Part shown: positions 26,482 to 36,004 of the stretch, one piece after another
How positions within the stretch are numbered: the stretch's first letter is position 1
Layout of the letters: every line of letters starts with the position of its first letter
IMG/VR virus record: IMGVR_UViG_3300047557_002769
Coordinates: 1-64,000 of that record
Source: a virus
Length of the DNA stretch: 64,000 bases
Strand: one strand, 5' to 3'
Translations under genes and position numbers: made by a program
Notes under the pieces: generated by a model
Told to the model about the DNA's origin: nothing
What the model saw: the letters and a program-made list of their open reading frames with translations, nothing else
Database searches by the model: none

Positions 26482-28659
26482 TTAAAAGCCTAAAACTGTT
26501 TTAATTGTTACTAACTGGTCGCCTGTTACATCAAAAGCTTCTTTGTTAACAATATATAGGAGGTCGCCTGAATAGAAATCTACATCTGGTTTTTCTACAG
26601 AAGCAACTACGAAGGATGTAGTATTATCTGTAATGGTAGCGCCAATTTCCGGTTCAATAGAGTTAACCATCTGTACTAGCATTCTATTATCTTCTACTTC
26701 AATCACAGTAAACAGACCGCCTGTGCTTGTTTGAATTAGTTGTGTATCGATAGGAAAACTACCACTGCTGAACGTACCTGTAATTAACCAGCACGCAGAA
26801 CCAGATAATTTTTTATAAAACTCTGTATTATTGTAGTCCTTAATGTTTTTAACAATACCAAGGCGTCTGTAATCATTAGCGGTTGTAAATCCTTTATTCT
26901 CTATCTTATACAGTTCGGTAGAGAGACCGAGCTTACTTGCAAATAATTCTCGAATTGCATTTACTCCATGGCCTCCGTTTGGAGGAATAATAGCTCGAGC
27001 ACTTGCACCTTTACCATTACCGGTTATAATAATTTCAGCATCGCTATAGCCGCTACCAGGATCAGTAATATTTATACGAGTTACTCTACCGTTAGAAACA
27101 GTTGCTGTGGCATTCGCACCAACCCCATCACCGGTTATTGTGACATTAGCTGTAGTATATCCGTACCCGTTACTAATCATTTTAATAGCGTAAATCGCAC
27201 CATCCACTGCTAGTTGTTCTACAGTGGTTTGTAGTGTGTCAATACCTCTTGTTGATAGGTCAACAATAACACGACCACCGGCACCATCTCCTACAACGTT
27301 AGCAGACGCATAGGTATAGCCAATACCACCATCAACAATTTGTACACCAGTAATCTGCCCACCAACAATAACTGGTTGTAAGTTAGCGCTAGTCTGTACA
27401 GTCTGAACAATAATATTAGCGTTAGCACCACCTGTAATTGTCACGTTAGGTGTAAAGAAATAACCATAACCCGGGTTTAAAAGGCCTACGCTTGTAATAG
27501 CATTAGATACCACATTTGCTTGTATTCTTGCAGTATTGCCTAGAAACTTTAAGCGAACCGATCCATTAAGAACAATACCAGATGTATGAACGGGGCCCGT
27601 TGATCCTGTTGTACCAGTTATTGTAGCGAGATAGATGTTATTAGCGTGATTAACTCTCGTACCAGCTGATACAGCGGTTGTAGCTGACCAGGCTACTGAA
27701 CTATAAGGTGGTTCGACAGTGACGTTGGCAGTAGTAAAACTATCGCCACTAACTAGAATATTAGCACTTACAATTCTCAGTTTATTTCCATCCTGATAAC
27801 CGTCACCGGTGACTTGTATAGAAGTATTTGCTGCAGTGTAACCGGAACCGCTCGCCTGTACTGCTGCACTAAGAATAGAACCGTTAGAGTAGAAGTTACT
27901 ATTGGTTGAGTTAAGAACCGGAATGTAATTAGCGGTTAAGAAGCGATTTCTAAGTGCATCTGGAATCTTATACAGGAATTTCCATTTATAGCCATCGGCG
28001 GTTGTAAATGGATCTGTTGTGGTTAAACTTGGTTTAGTATTTGATGCTACGCCGTTATTATTATCGAGACATTTATAAACATGAAAATCATCTGTTAAAA
28101 CATAAAACAGACATTCTTTAAGGTTAGTTTTGTTTGTCGAGCTAGCAGCTAACACAACAGTACCTGTAGCACCTGAGCCGGGATCACCATAAAAAGCCAC
28201 GTTGGCTGTTGTATACCCTATACCAGGGTTGTTAACAATAACTTTTGAAATAGCACCATCGCTCACTACAACCGAGACATTAGCATTCGATCCATTGCCT
28301 GTAATAACCGCATTAGCAGTTAAATTGGAATAGTTAGCGCCACCAGAAGTAATATTAACGCCTATAATCTCCGTACCGTATCGATCATCATACATGTCAT
28401 AAACAGTATTAGCTGTCCAATCAATACGTGGTATTAAATAAGAAGCCTCGCTTGGTATAATCTTTTTATAAAATACGCTAGATTTTCTAACCTCACGGAA
28501 ATTGTATTCATTGTTTATAGGCGTGGGTGGTGTAGTCTCATCTTCCCAGTCAGTAGCCTTACCTACGAATACATAGTAAGAAGACGTATTGAGATTAATT
28601 TCATTGATAATCGAATCAATGATACTGGTGCTATAAACGGGTGTTAACAGACTTGACAT
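26482..28659 (-). CDS. 8: Baseplate wedge gp8-like protein with inserted Gly-rich repeats (725 aa)
   Basis: Similar to T4 gp8 at matching landmarks: SSYYVFVGKATDWEDE (gp8 has FITFGRSEPW), YLIPRIDWTANTVYDMYDDR (gp8 VIPRRDWGDTRY), YKCLDNN and TADGYKWKFLYKIPDALRNR then FLTANYIPV (gp8 GDGYVWEYLFEIP, EYIVVP). T4 gp8 has 334 residues. The excess here is blocks of a G-x-G-Y-[TS]-x-A-N-[VA]-x-I-T-G-[DN]-G unit, one between the N-terminal landmarks and several after residue 230. ATG at 28659 is preferred; reading frame extends to a TTG at 28668. Wedge role follows T4; the repeats' role is unknown. Confidence 0.75.
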   Translation of the reverse strand: MSSLLTPVYSTSIIDSIINEINLNTSSYYVFVGKATDWEDETTPPTPINNEYNFREVRKSSVFYKKIIPSEASYLIPRIDWTANTVYDMYDDRYGTEIIGVNITSGGANYSNLTANAVITGNGSNANVSVVVSDGAISKVIVNNPGIGYTTANVAFYGDPGSGATGTVVLAASSTNKTNLKECLFYVLTDDFHVYKCLDNNNGVASNTKPSLTTTDPFTTADGYKWKFLYKIPDALRNRFLTANYIPVLNSTNSNFYSNGSILSAAVQASGSGYTAANTSIQVTGDGYQDGNKLRIVSANILVSGDSFTTANVTVEPPYSSVAWSATTAVSAGTRVNHANNIYLATITGTTGSTGPVHTSGIVLNGSVRLKFLGNTARIQANVVSNAITSVGLLNPGYGYFFTPNVTITGGANANIIVQTVQTSANLQPVIVGGQITGVQIVDGGIGYTYASANVVGDGAGGRVIVDLSTRGIDTLQTTVEQLAVDGAIYAIKMISNGYGYTTANVTITGDGVGANATATVSNGRVTRINITDPGSGYSDAEIIITGNGKGASARAIIPPNGGHGVNAIRELFASKLGLSTELYKIENKGFTTANDYRRLGIVKNIKDYNNTEFYKKLSGSACWLITGTFSSGSFPIDTQLIQTSTGGLFTVIEVEDNRMLVQMVNSIEPEIGATITDNTTSFVVASVEKPDVDFYSGDLLYIVNKEAFDVTGDQLVTIKTVLGF

Positions 28660-28660
28660 A

Positions 28661-29089
28661 TTAGACAACAGTTAATGTCCAAGAAACCGCAATAGCTTCA
28701 TTGGAGCTTTTAGTGTATGGAGGAAATACCGATCTACAGACGAGTGTGCTATTACTAAACAAGCCTACTTCTGAAAGTGTACCGTTTGCATTGGCGTTAC
28801 CGAAGTTAGATGTGTAGGTAATAGCTGGGCCGATAACAGTCGCGTTCGTACTAAGAGCAGATCTGTCGATTTCGGTCTCTAGTTCTGTATCAGTGCTTAC
28901 AGCAGATGTCTCACCCACACCTACAGCGATAGAGTCCACCAATGCTGTATTTGCGGCAATTCTATTAGCAATAAACGTCTTACCTGCTGCAACTACCAGA
29001 TTAGGATAATCGCGAACAAGTTCTTTTTCTCCGTTGTCCAATATTCTTGAAATAGCTATTGAACCTACAACGTTAATGTAACTGTGCAT
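28661..29089 (-). CDS. Conserved tail structural protein (142 aa)
   Basis: Beta-rich protein: VVGSIAISRILDNGEKELVR, PNLVVAAGKTFIANRI, SIAVGVGE, then GTLSEVGLFSNSTLVCRSVF and AIAVSWTLTVV. The 'N-x-V-x-x-x-G ... I-x-V-G ... E-x-G-L-F ... V-x-W-x-L-x-x' layout recurs in phage baseplate and fibre-base proteins. Located between gp8-like and the gp7-position gene. Probably a virion protein; no direct T4 counterpart is recognised. Confidence 0.6.
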   Translation of the reverse strand: MHSYINVVGSIAISRILDNGEKELVRDYPNLVVAAGKTFIANRIAANTALVDSIAVGVGETSAVSTDTELETEIDRSALSTNATVIGPAITYTSNFGNANANGTLSEVGLFSNSTLVCRSVFPPYTKSSNEAIAVSWTLTVV

Positions 29090-29099
29090 TTTTTACTCT

Positions 29100-30437
29100 T
29101 TAAATTACTTCGACTGTAAGCTCACCTGATAGTGAAGCCGTAATCTCATTATTAATTGTATAATTACCAAATAGTTTCGTACCTGCAGGATGTAGTATAT
29201 CAAGAACGGCTTGCTTATACTTCTTAAGCTGCTCGTCTAACTCAAGTACATAAGAATAAGGTTGATAGAAGTCCTGATCTTGTAGCTTAATATCATCACT
29301 TAGGAAGCCTTCGTTAGTAGCAAAGAAACCAGGGTATTTTGCTTTTGAACCTAGGAGAACTTCAATAGTAGCAGTATCACCGATAGCACCTGTGTCTTCT
29401 CTAGTATCATTAAAGAACGTTCTAACAATATCACCACAGTAAGAAAGATCCATGTACGGATCAATAGAGCTTGTAAATGTAAATCTATTAATATAACCTC
29501 TGTCAGTGAAACCGTCTAAAATATCAGAAATATATATGGTGTCACCAGATATAAAAAACACACTAGCATTAATTTGCTCTGCACCAGGTGCAAAAGAAAA
29601 CAAGAAGTTAGATTCGTAACCAATACCGAAGCGTATAAATTCTACTCTCTGAATTGTACCGGCAGTTCCTATCTCGGTTATTCTAATTACCGATCTTCTA
29701 CCATCACCGCTAATCAAGGTAAATGTTTGACCTACTCTAAAATTTGTACCACCGTCAAGAACATTAACTAAGGTGGTTGTAGCAATAACTATACCTCTAA
29801 ACGAACCGTATTCGATATAATTACCCGTTACAATAGTAGGGTTATTAGTATTATCAATGAATAGCTCTACTGCATCCGGGCTAGTTACTTCAGAACCTTC
29901 TATTGTTTCTATAACGTCACTCTTATCTTTAATAATAGTTGTATCAACAATTTGATCCTGAGATACTACATTAACTCTTTGACCGATAATAGCAGCGGGG
30001 TCCCCTGTCAGTACACGCACAAAAACTGATACCGGTTGTTGCCATTTACCATCCGATGCAATAAGAATACTTCTTCCCGGGTAGTAAAATTCTACTTTTT
30101 TGTTTAACAGTACGCCTAAAAGTACTGTAAAGCTTCTCTCGTTTCCTTTGTTACTGTATAAGTCTTTAATGTTCTTAATAAGAAGCTTCGGATCAGATAA
30201 CACATTAGACGGAAGTTGTGTAATGTAGTTCTTCTTAAAATACTGAATAAAACTATCTACTGTGCGATCAATATCGTTATAGCTTCTTATATTTTGTAAG
30301 AGTTCTTGAGGATACTGATCTTGTTCTAAAAAACGGTAGTAAGCCTGTAGAAAGGCTACAAACTGTGGATAGTCTTCCCTGATAAATTCAGGAAGCTGTG
30401 ATGGTACGAGCTGGGAAAGTTTATCTCTTATGTTCAT
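29100..30437 (-). CDS. Baseplate-associated structural protein in the gp7 position (445 aa)
   Basis: N-terminus MNIRDKLSQLVPSQLPEFIR then EDYPQFVAFLQAYYRFLEQD is a pattern conserved in marine T4-like phages next to gp6. KKVEFYYPGRSILIASDGKW follows, and the C-terminus has LDEQLKKYKQAVLDILHPAG. It lies between gp6 and gp8 as T4 gp7 does, but is much shorter than gp7 (1032 aa), and I see no convincing similarity. Its stop overlaps nothing; its start overlaps the gp6 stop by 4 bases. Wedge component by position. Confidence 0.55.
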   Translation of the reverse strand: MNIRDKLSQLVPSQLPEFIREDYPQFVAFLQAYYRFLEQDQYPQELLQNIRSYNDIDRTVDSFIQYFKKNYITQLPSNVLSDPKLLIKNIKDLYSNKGNERSFTVLLGVLLNKKVEFYYPGRSILIASDGKWQQPVSVFVRVLTGDPAAIIGQRVNVVSQDQIVDTTIIKDKSDVIETIEGSEVTSPDAVELFIDNTNNPTIVTGNYIEYGSFRGIVIATTTLVNVLDGGTNFRVGQTFTLISGDGRRSVIRITEIGTAGTIQRVEFIRFGIGYESNFLFSFAPGAEQINASVFFISGDTIYISDILDGFTDRGYINRFTFTSSIDPYMDLSYCGDIVRTFFNDTREDTGAIGDTATIEVLLGSKAKYPGFFATNEGFLSDDIKLQDQDFYQPYSYVLELDEQLKKYKQAVLDILHPAGTKLFGNYTINNEITASLSGELTVEVI

Positions 30438-32266
30438 GCTACACTAACAAGATTTACTCTTACACCTTCGATAGCACTTGTAAAGAAGTTTTCAGCGCTC
30501 TCATCTAAAACTAGTAGTTGATTTTTTCCTACTGTAATATCATAAGAACTCTTTTGCAGTTCAGTGTAGACTTTAATGTCGCTCGCCCCTGCAGGGTAAC
30601 CAATAGGGGTAATCGTCGAAATAGTTACCTCACCGGTAGCATAGTTTACTGTGCCTACATTTTGTATAGTGGTACCGGTTGTAGAATTGTAAAGCTGAAT
30701 ATCCCCTGTACCGCTGTAGTTAGGAGGCATATCAACAGGTACATCTCTCAAACGAGCAGTAACAGTGCTACCTGCAACTGTTACAAAGAAACTAGTACTT
30801 TGTAGTGTAGCCGGGTGTAGTTTATTTGCAAATTTTAAATCAAAATTATTCGATGTATTTAAGGAAGGAGAGATTCTCTGGTTAAGCGTAATCTCTATAA
30901 CACAGCTTAGTATAGAGGGATTAGCTGCTAAGATTGCTGCCTGTAGCTGCGAGTAGTAGAACTTGCTATTAAATCTTTGAAGGTTCTGATCAAAGAAATC
31001 CGATATAGCTTGTTTAACAGCAGCCTCCACACCAGCTCTCGTTGTCGTTGTGGTGAGCGGGTTGTATTTTATTTCAACATCAAAATTTACATAAACAAAT
31101 TCTGGGTCTACGAAAATAGGCTCTACCGTTAACATCGTTCTGTCAGCCAAAACGGTGTTAATAATAAAGTTCTTATCTGTATCAGTAATAATATAACCGT
31201 TCGTTGGCTTTAAAGAGATAAACACCCTACCGTAAGCAGGGGGATTATTTTCTTCTCCACCCCATACATTTATTGATTCAGCCTGTGTAAAGTTCTGCTG
31301 AATAAGCGTAGCGTAATCCGATACAGTTACTGCTCTATTTTGCGAAGCATAAAACTTAGGTGCATAGAATTTTAAAGAGGTAATATCTTCTTTACCTGCG
31401 CCACCGGTAGAGTTAGACTCAGTTGTAATTGAAATGTTAGAGCTTCCACCGATCGCCGTACCAGAGGTAAAATTCTGCTGAATTGTTGAAGAGACATTAC
31501 ATGCTTCACCGTTAGTAGCAATGTATTGAACTCGAATAATGTTACCAGCGGTTAATTTCTTTCCAATTACACCATCGCCAAAGTATATCTCAAAGCGCTC
31601 TTGCGCGCTTTCTTGCAGGAAATAGACTGTAGATGTTCCATCTAACCCTGCAATGTCATCAGCAAGAGTATAAACTGTTGTGCTAACATTAGTTGCAGAT
31701 TCTTGCACTGTCACTGTTATAGTCGATGTGTCAATGTTTTGATTAGGGATCTGAAACAGCTCTCCAGGTCCTGGATTAGCTGAAACAAAACTAAACTCAA
31801 ACGCTTGGCCTTCAAACACATCTACATCTGAGAATGTGTAAGTATTATTTGTTGGAGATGTAGTGTACTCTCTTGTTGTAAGAAAGGTATAGCTTGTACC
31901 GTTAATATTAGTTGTAAACGGGCTGTAGATAGGTAGGTTAAGTGTAGATGGTGAGCCTGTCGGGTTCAGCACATCAATAGTTAAGCGCGCTCTCGCACCT
32001 CTAGCTGATCTCGGTGTATAGCCTAGATGCTTAGATAAGGAAACTGCTGATGATCTCTTAACAGCGGAATCCAAAAACATCTCATTAACAAGCATGTTAG
32101 CGAGATATGCGTTATAGTGAGTATTGTAAGCAAGTAAGTCAATAAGAACAGATAGACCTGATCCTTCAAAATCATAGTCAGAAAATTCACTCTGATTGTT
32201 GAGAAATGCTTTTAAGTTTGCCTTGATTTCATCGAAATCAAGTTCTGCTATTCTTAGATTAGCCAT
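30434..32266 (-). CDS. 6: Baseplate wedge protein gp6 (610 aa)
   Basis: T4 gp6-type baseplate wedge, J-like fold. N-terminus LDFDEIKANLKAFLNNQSEF then SDYDFEGSGLSVLIDLLAYN and HYNAYLANMLVNEMFLDSA is the diagnostic gp6 block; LGYTPRSARGARARLTIDV follows. C-terminal part has the J-like insertion FDVEIKYNPLTTTTTRAGVE and LRDVPVDMPPNYSG. Length is close to T4 gp6 (660 aa). Located between gp25 and the gp7-position gene as in T4. gp6 dimers hold the wedges together and rearrange on contraction. Confidence 0.9.
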   Translation of the reverse strand: MANLRIAELDFDEIKANLKAFLNNQSEFSDYDFEGSGLSVLIDLLAYNTHYNAYLANMLVNEMFLDSAVKRSSAVSLSKHLGYTPRSARGARARLTIDVLNPTGSPSTLNLPIYSPFTTNINGTSYTFLTTREYTTSPTNNTYTFSDVDVFEGQAFEFSFVSANPGPGELFQIPNQNIDTSTITVTVQESATNVSTTVYTLADDIAGLDGTSTVYFLQESAQERFEIYFGDGVIGKKLTAGNIIRVQYIATNGEACNVSSTIQQNFTSGTAIGGSSNISITTESNSTGGAGKEDITSLKFYAPKFYASQNRAVTVSDYATLIQQNFTQAESINVWGGEENNPPAYGRVFISLKPTNGYIITDTDKNFIINTVLADRTMLTVEPIFVDPEFVYVNFDVEIKYNPLTTTTTRAGVEAAVKQAISDFFDQNLQRFNSKFYYSQLQAAILAANPSILSCVIEITLNQRISPSLNTSNNFDLKFANKLHPATLQSTSFFVTVAGSTVTARLRDVPVDMPPNYSGTGDIQLYNSTTGTTIQNVGTVNYATGEVTISTITPIGYPAGASDIKVYTELQKSSYDITVGKNQLLVLDESAENFFTSAIEGVRVNLVSVA

Positions 32267-32273
32267 CTTATTC

Positions 32274-32666
32274 TTATCTTATTCTGCTTAAAGCAGTTGT
32301 TACAGTAATTGGTTTTTCGGAGTTAACAATTCTAAAATATACATCAACTGCAATACTGTTTTGATCTGGGGTTTCTCTAATTACTACATCATCGACAACA
32401 ACTCTTGGTTCGAATTTTTCAATTACCTGAAAAATCGTCTTTTTCATTATCTGCGTTGTTACTGGTGTAAAGTTCTCAAATAAAAGAGAGAAAATCTGAC
32501 ATCCGATCTCAGGATGAAATGGTCTTTCGTAGTTTCTTGTCGAAATTAAATTACGAACTGATGCCTTGACAGCTTCTTCGTCAAACTTTTTTGTTAGATC
32601 TGCTGTAGCAGGATTAATGCTAAACAGTAGATTAATATCTGAAAATTGTCTGGTTGTTCGTGCCAT
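32274..32666 (-). CDS. 25: Baseplate wedge protein gp25 (130 aa)
   Basis: gp25/lysozyme-like wedge family (the T6SS TssE homologue), 132 aa in T4. Landmarks: FSDINLLFSINPATADLTKK, VRNLISTRNYERPFHPEIGC (the conserved E-R-x-F-x-P-x-x-G), and IEKFEPRVVVDDVVI. Heads the baseplate gene string gp25-gp6-8. A GATAAATA late motif ends 5 bases before its ATG and no Shine-Dalgarno is present. Confidence 0.92.
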   Translation of the reverse strand: MARTTRQFSDINLLFSINPATADLTKKFDEEAVKASVRNLISTRNYERPFHPEIGCQIFSLLFENFTPVTTQIMKKTIFQVIEKFEPRVVVDDVVIRETPDQNSIAVDVYFRIVNSEKPITVTTALSRIR

Positions 32667-32671
32667 TTAAT

Positions 32672-32679
32672 TATTTATC
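32672..32679 (-). promoter_or_regulatory. Late promoter motif GATAAATA, 5 bases before gp25
   Basis: Minus-strand GATAAATA in the 15-base gap between the spike gene stop and gp25. Spacer ATTAA to the ATG; no ribosome binding site. One of several motif-start pairs with 4-9 base spacing. Confidence 0.5.
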
Positions 32680-32681
32680 TG

Positions 32682-34889
32682 TTAGAGAGGTAGCAGGTAC
32701 GCGATAGAGTTACTATATTTCTGATGATTCCAGAACGTCATCGCTTGACCTCTGTTACCGCTTGACTTAAGAGTTATGTGAATCCATGGCGTATTACTGT
32801 AGCTGGTATAATGTAGTATAAAAGTATCGTAAGCTACAATGTCTGCTATAATTTTAGCAATGTAGTATACTTCATCAGGACATTTACCTTTAAACTGAAT
32901 ATCAATAGCCTGACCAGTGTAGTGTAGAGAATTAGGTGTGCAGTTCTCTCTCTTTCTATATCCGCTTGCAACTTGACATGTTGGAAACGAGTTATAGATA
33001 GGTTCTAATACATTGATCGCAAGTAAATGAAGATTATATACGATAGTACCAAATGAATATTCTGTTGTTGGTGTAATCTCTTCTTTTGTTATGGTAGCTT
33101 TAGTTGATAACTTTTCAATGTTAAAATTAGGGGAAAGATAAAAGTTTTCCGGAAGTGCTGTTGCGCTAAGTAAGCTTGTCTTACCAGTTGATATAGATGT
33201 TTTACCCGAAACACTTGTGCTTTCTACTAATCTAGGAGCGCGCTCAAAATTAGCTAAACTAGAGAGACCGGATTTAGTAATTGTATCTTTATGGTCGCTA
33301 TAGGTTTGAGATGATTCATCCGGCTCACAAAGCTTCATTGCATAGTTGTCTGCAATGTTCAAGAAGTTTGGATCACAAATAGGATCTACAACTACATCCT
33401 TTCTGCCTGACATTACCCCTATGTTAGATGGACTAGCTTGCTGCAGCTCCTGATTAGGTTGAGAAAGACCGGAGTTAAAGTGAATCTCTCCACTATCCCC
33501 AGTTATTAAATCACCACTTAGTAAATGAATGGTTTTTTCTGACTGAATATAGTTATCAACTGTATATGTGTTGATTCTTGTGTTACTTTTTATATCTGTA
33601 TATTCAGAACTATGGAGGTTTAGATTCACACCTGTTTTTACATTACCGCTATAATATGCTTCTATGTTGACGTTACCACTGGTAATGTTTACCTCTTCTA
33701 CCGCAGATAAGTTCATTTTACCACCAGCCATGGCAGTAATATCATTATGACATGTAATGTTAGTATTACCTTCTACTTCAATATTAGCATCTTGACCCAC
33801 AAAAATATTACATGCACCATTTACTGAGATCTCTGCATTACCTGTAATAGCTATTTTACCGTTCTTGTCAATAATCTCATAAGATGACCCTTTAGTTCTC
33901 TTAACCACTGAACCGTTGGCATCTATCTCTATGAAAGTACCTGAACGATGCCATACGTGCAGTCTTTCGGAACCAGAAGTATCATCTATTTCAATTACAT
34001 GGCCAGATTCTGTTTGCGTTACTTTATTATACGGGTATTCTGCTCTGTAAGGAGAAAGAGGCTGGTCCCAGGCTTCTCCTCCAGGTAGCTTGGCACCTAC
34101 CATTCTATCCCGATTCTTCTCCATTACGATAGTACCGGCTACATCACCGGTGGCTAATTTATTCGTCTCTGTTCGGCCTTCGTATTCTTCCGATGGATAT
34201 TTTGCAACCGGGTCAATAAAGCCTTCTGTATTAGTAATAAGCTTTGCTTTATTATCTTCGTTATTGACGTCGAATGATGTTGCTTCTCTAAGATACTTGT
34301 CTGATGTTGTAGATGCAAAAGCTTCGTCGGTTTTTTCTAAAGATTCTTCTGAACTAAAGCCTGTAATTAGATTATTAAAATTATCACTTACCCCGGGTAT
34401 CTTTGCAGTAGAAGGAAACAGGCCAGAAGAAAAATTATTTAAGGCTGTACTAGCAATATTATTAAGGGTGCTGCTTAAACCAGTACTTAGCGAAGCTTCT
34501 AGATTGTTAAAGTTTAATAAGGCTGCAGCTGAAGGGGGAAGAGCTGTTCTAATAGTATTACCGATGCTATTAACAAGATTATTACTAACCTGGGGTACAG
34601 TACCTCCAACCACACTATTGGTAAGTAAGTTGCTAATATCTCGACTGTTAAGATTACTGCCAACAATATCAACAGGATTGACCGGCCCAATGGCGCTAGA
34701 GGGAATATTATTAACTTGGGAATTAGCATCAGTTACTACTTTATTGATAGTAGTAGCCGCTGTATTGTTAATAATAGGAGCTAAGAGATTATTAAACGCC
34801 CCAGGTGGTAAATTAATATTGTTATTTTTAAGCTGAGTATTTACCGCGTCCAGAAGTGCTTGCTGCGCTGCTTGTGTATTAGAATTCAT
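32682..34889 (-). CDS. Central-spike needle protein (gp5 C-terminal type) fused to M15 zinc peptidase (735 aa)
   Basis: Three parts are visible. Residues 1-230: Asn/Leu-rich low-complexity helices. About 240-480: TIVMEKNRDRMVGAKLPGGE, a region like the entry to VgrG/gp5 spikes, then a triple-stranded beta-helix ladder (RTKGSSYEIIDKNGKIAITG; DANIEVEGNTNITCHNDITA). About 615-735: a D-Ala-D-Ala carboxypeptidase/M15-like domain with SLHYTGQAID (H656, D663) and PWIHITL (H704) as zinc ligands. It would pierce the outer membrane and cut peptide crosslinks. T4 gp5 instead has a lysozyme domain before the helix. Its upstream neighbour supplies the OB-fold and a glycosidase, so together they replace gp5. 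Confidence 0.75.
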   Translation of the reverse strand: MNSNTQAAQQALLDAVNTQLKNNNINLPPGAFNNLLAPIINNTAATTINKVVTDANSQVNNIPSSAIGPVNPVDIVGSNLNSRDISNLLTNSVVGGTVPQVSNNLVNSIGNTIRTALPPSAAALLNFNNLEASLSTGLSSTLNNIASTALNNFSSGLFPSTAKIPGVSDNFNNLITGFSSEESLEKTDEAFASTTSDKYLREATSFDVNNEDNKAKLITNTEGFIDPVAKYPSEEYEGRTETNKLATGDVAGTIVMEKNRDRMVGAKLPGGEAWDQPLSPYRAEYPYNKVTQTESGHVIEIDDTSGSERLHVWHRSGTFIEIDANGSVVKRTKGSSYEIIDKNGKIAITGNAEISVNGACNIFVGQDANIEVEGNTNITCHNDITAMAGGKMNLSAVEEVNITSGNVNIEAYYSGNVKTGVNLNLHSSEYTDIKSNTRINTYTVDNYIQSEKTIHLLSGDLITGDSGEIHFNSGLSQPNQELQQASPSNIGVMSGRKDVVVDPICDPNFLNIADNYAMKLCEPDESSQTYSDHKDTITKSGLSSLANFERAPRLVESTSVSGKTSISTGKTSLLSATALPENFYLSPNFNIEKLSTKATITKEEITPTTEYSFGTIVYNLHLLAINVLEPIYNSFPTCQVASGYRKRENCTPNSLHYTGQAIDIQFKGKCPDEVYYIAKIIADIVAYDTFILHYTSYSNTPWIHITLKSSGNRGQAMTFWNHQKYSNSIAYLLPL

Positions 34890-34890
34890 G

Positions 34891-36003
34891 TTATGCTCTA
34901 GCTAATTGTAATAAATCGTTTTTCTCAGATTCAAATCTACTCCTCACACCAGCTCTAATTCCTTCTGAACTTGATTTAAAAAATGTATTCACATTGTCAA
35001 TTTTATACTGACTTACCAGTAAGATAATATCTTTATCAGTTAACTCACTCTTACCTAATAGAGGTGTAGTAAATATCGATGTTCTAGCAGGGCCAAACTG
35101 CACGGCAGTCGACCAGATCAAATCTTGCACACCCGGGCCGTATTTAGATAGATCTAAACCAGCACGCTGTAGGTTAGCGATCATTACATCATAGTACTTT
35201 CTTTGTACATAATCATGCTGATCCTTCTTGAATTCAGCTGAATTAGAAGAAGCAATACTTCTCCATTTAGAGTCGAACTCTGAGGTAGCTGGTACAAGAC
35301 CGTCAAACTGATCTCTAAACTTAGAATTAGCAATATATTGCTGTACAGGTGAATTATTGCTGTTAGGTCTTGCCTTATCACCCTTCATAAACTTAGGTAA
35401 GAATGAAGCGAATTGATAAGAACCGTATGAAGCGCCGCCTAAATCACCAGCAGCAGCTCCGTTGTAATCGTTAATAGTACCTGGGCCTTTACCACCTGTC
35501 TCATATTTTTCTGACGTCTTACCCAGCTCCCAACCCGGTACAGGTGGTATACCGGTTTGAATTGGCTGACCTTGACTATCTGTTACCGGTGCACCTTGGC
35601 TGTCTCTCAGAACACTGGTAGCAGCAGGATTCTCAACAATTGGTTTTTCAGGTGGGGTAGTAAACACGGGGGCTTTTTCCCCTGTTGTTGTCTCACCAAT
35701 TTTCGTTGAAATGCAACCGAAGTATGTTGGCTGCTGCATATCTGCGCCATCGAGAAAGAAACCAACAACCCATGTACCTTCGATAGGCCCTAATGGAGAG
35801 GAACCCACACCTGATAGAGCTGCCGAGGTTGATGGATGAATAGGAATAGCCCAAGGTAGATCTTTTGTTGGTAAGAGTACCTTGCTCTCTGAGTGATAGC
35901 CAAAGATACGAACCTTACAACGACCCATCTTTTCAGGGTCGCGACGATCTTCTACTACACCTATCCACCAGATAAAACCGTCTTTGTTAAATATTCTCTG
36001 CAT
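34891..36003 (-). CDS. 5: Central-spike protein: gp5 OB-fold plus VgrG3-type muralytic domain (370 aa)
   Basis: Residues 1-105 form the gp5/VgrG OB-fold: FIWWIGVVEDRRDPEKMGRC, KVRIFGYHSES, LPWAIPIHPSTSA, GTWVVGFFLDGADMQQPTYF. A Pro/Gln-rich linker (105-160) leads to a lysozyme-like domain (about 163-370) starting SEKYETGGKGPGTIND and GGASYGSYQFAS. This matches the C-terminal peptidoglycan-hydrolase domain of VgrG3; E168 is the likely catalytic Glu. Unlike T4 gp5 there is no beta-helix after the hydrolase; that part is in the next gene, 1 base downstream. The hub sits below the gp27-like trimer. Confidence 0.8.
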   Translation of the reverse strand: MQRIFNKDGFIWWIGVVEDRRDPEKMGRCKVRIFGYHSESKVLLPTKDLPWAIPIHPSTSAALSGVGSSPLGPIEGTWVVGFFLDGADMQQPTYFGCISTKIGETTTGEKAPVFTTPPEKPIVENPAATSVLRDSQGAPVTDSQGQPIQTGIPPVPGWELGKTSEKYETGGKGPGTINDYNGAAAGDLGGASYGSYQFASFLPKFMKGDKARPNSNNSPVQQYIANSKFRDQFDGLVPATSEFDSKWRSIASSNSAEFKKDQHDYVQRKYYDVMIANLQRAGLDLSKYGPGVQDLIWSTAVQFGPARTSIFTTPLLGKSELTDKDIILLVSQYKIDNVNTFFKSSSEGIRAGVRSRFESEKNDLLQLARA

Positions 36004-36004
36004 A

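Noticed and set aside
34090-34836. 248-codon open frame on the plus strand
   Set aside because: Antisense to the needle/peptidase gene, low-complexity Leu/Ser-rich product from an Asn-rich coding stretch, no ribosome binding site; a shadow frame.
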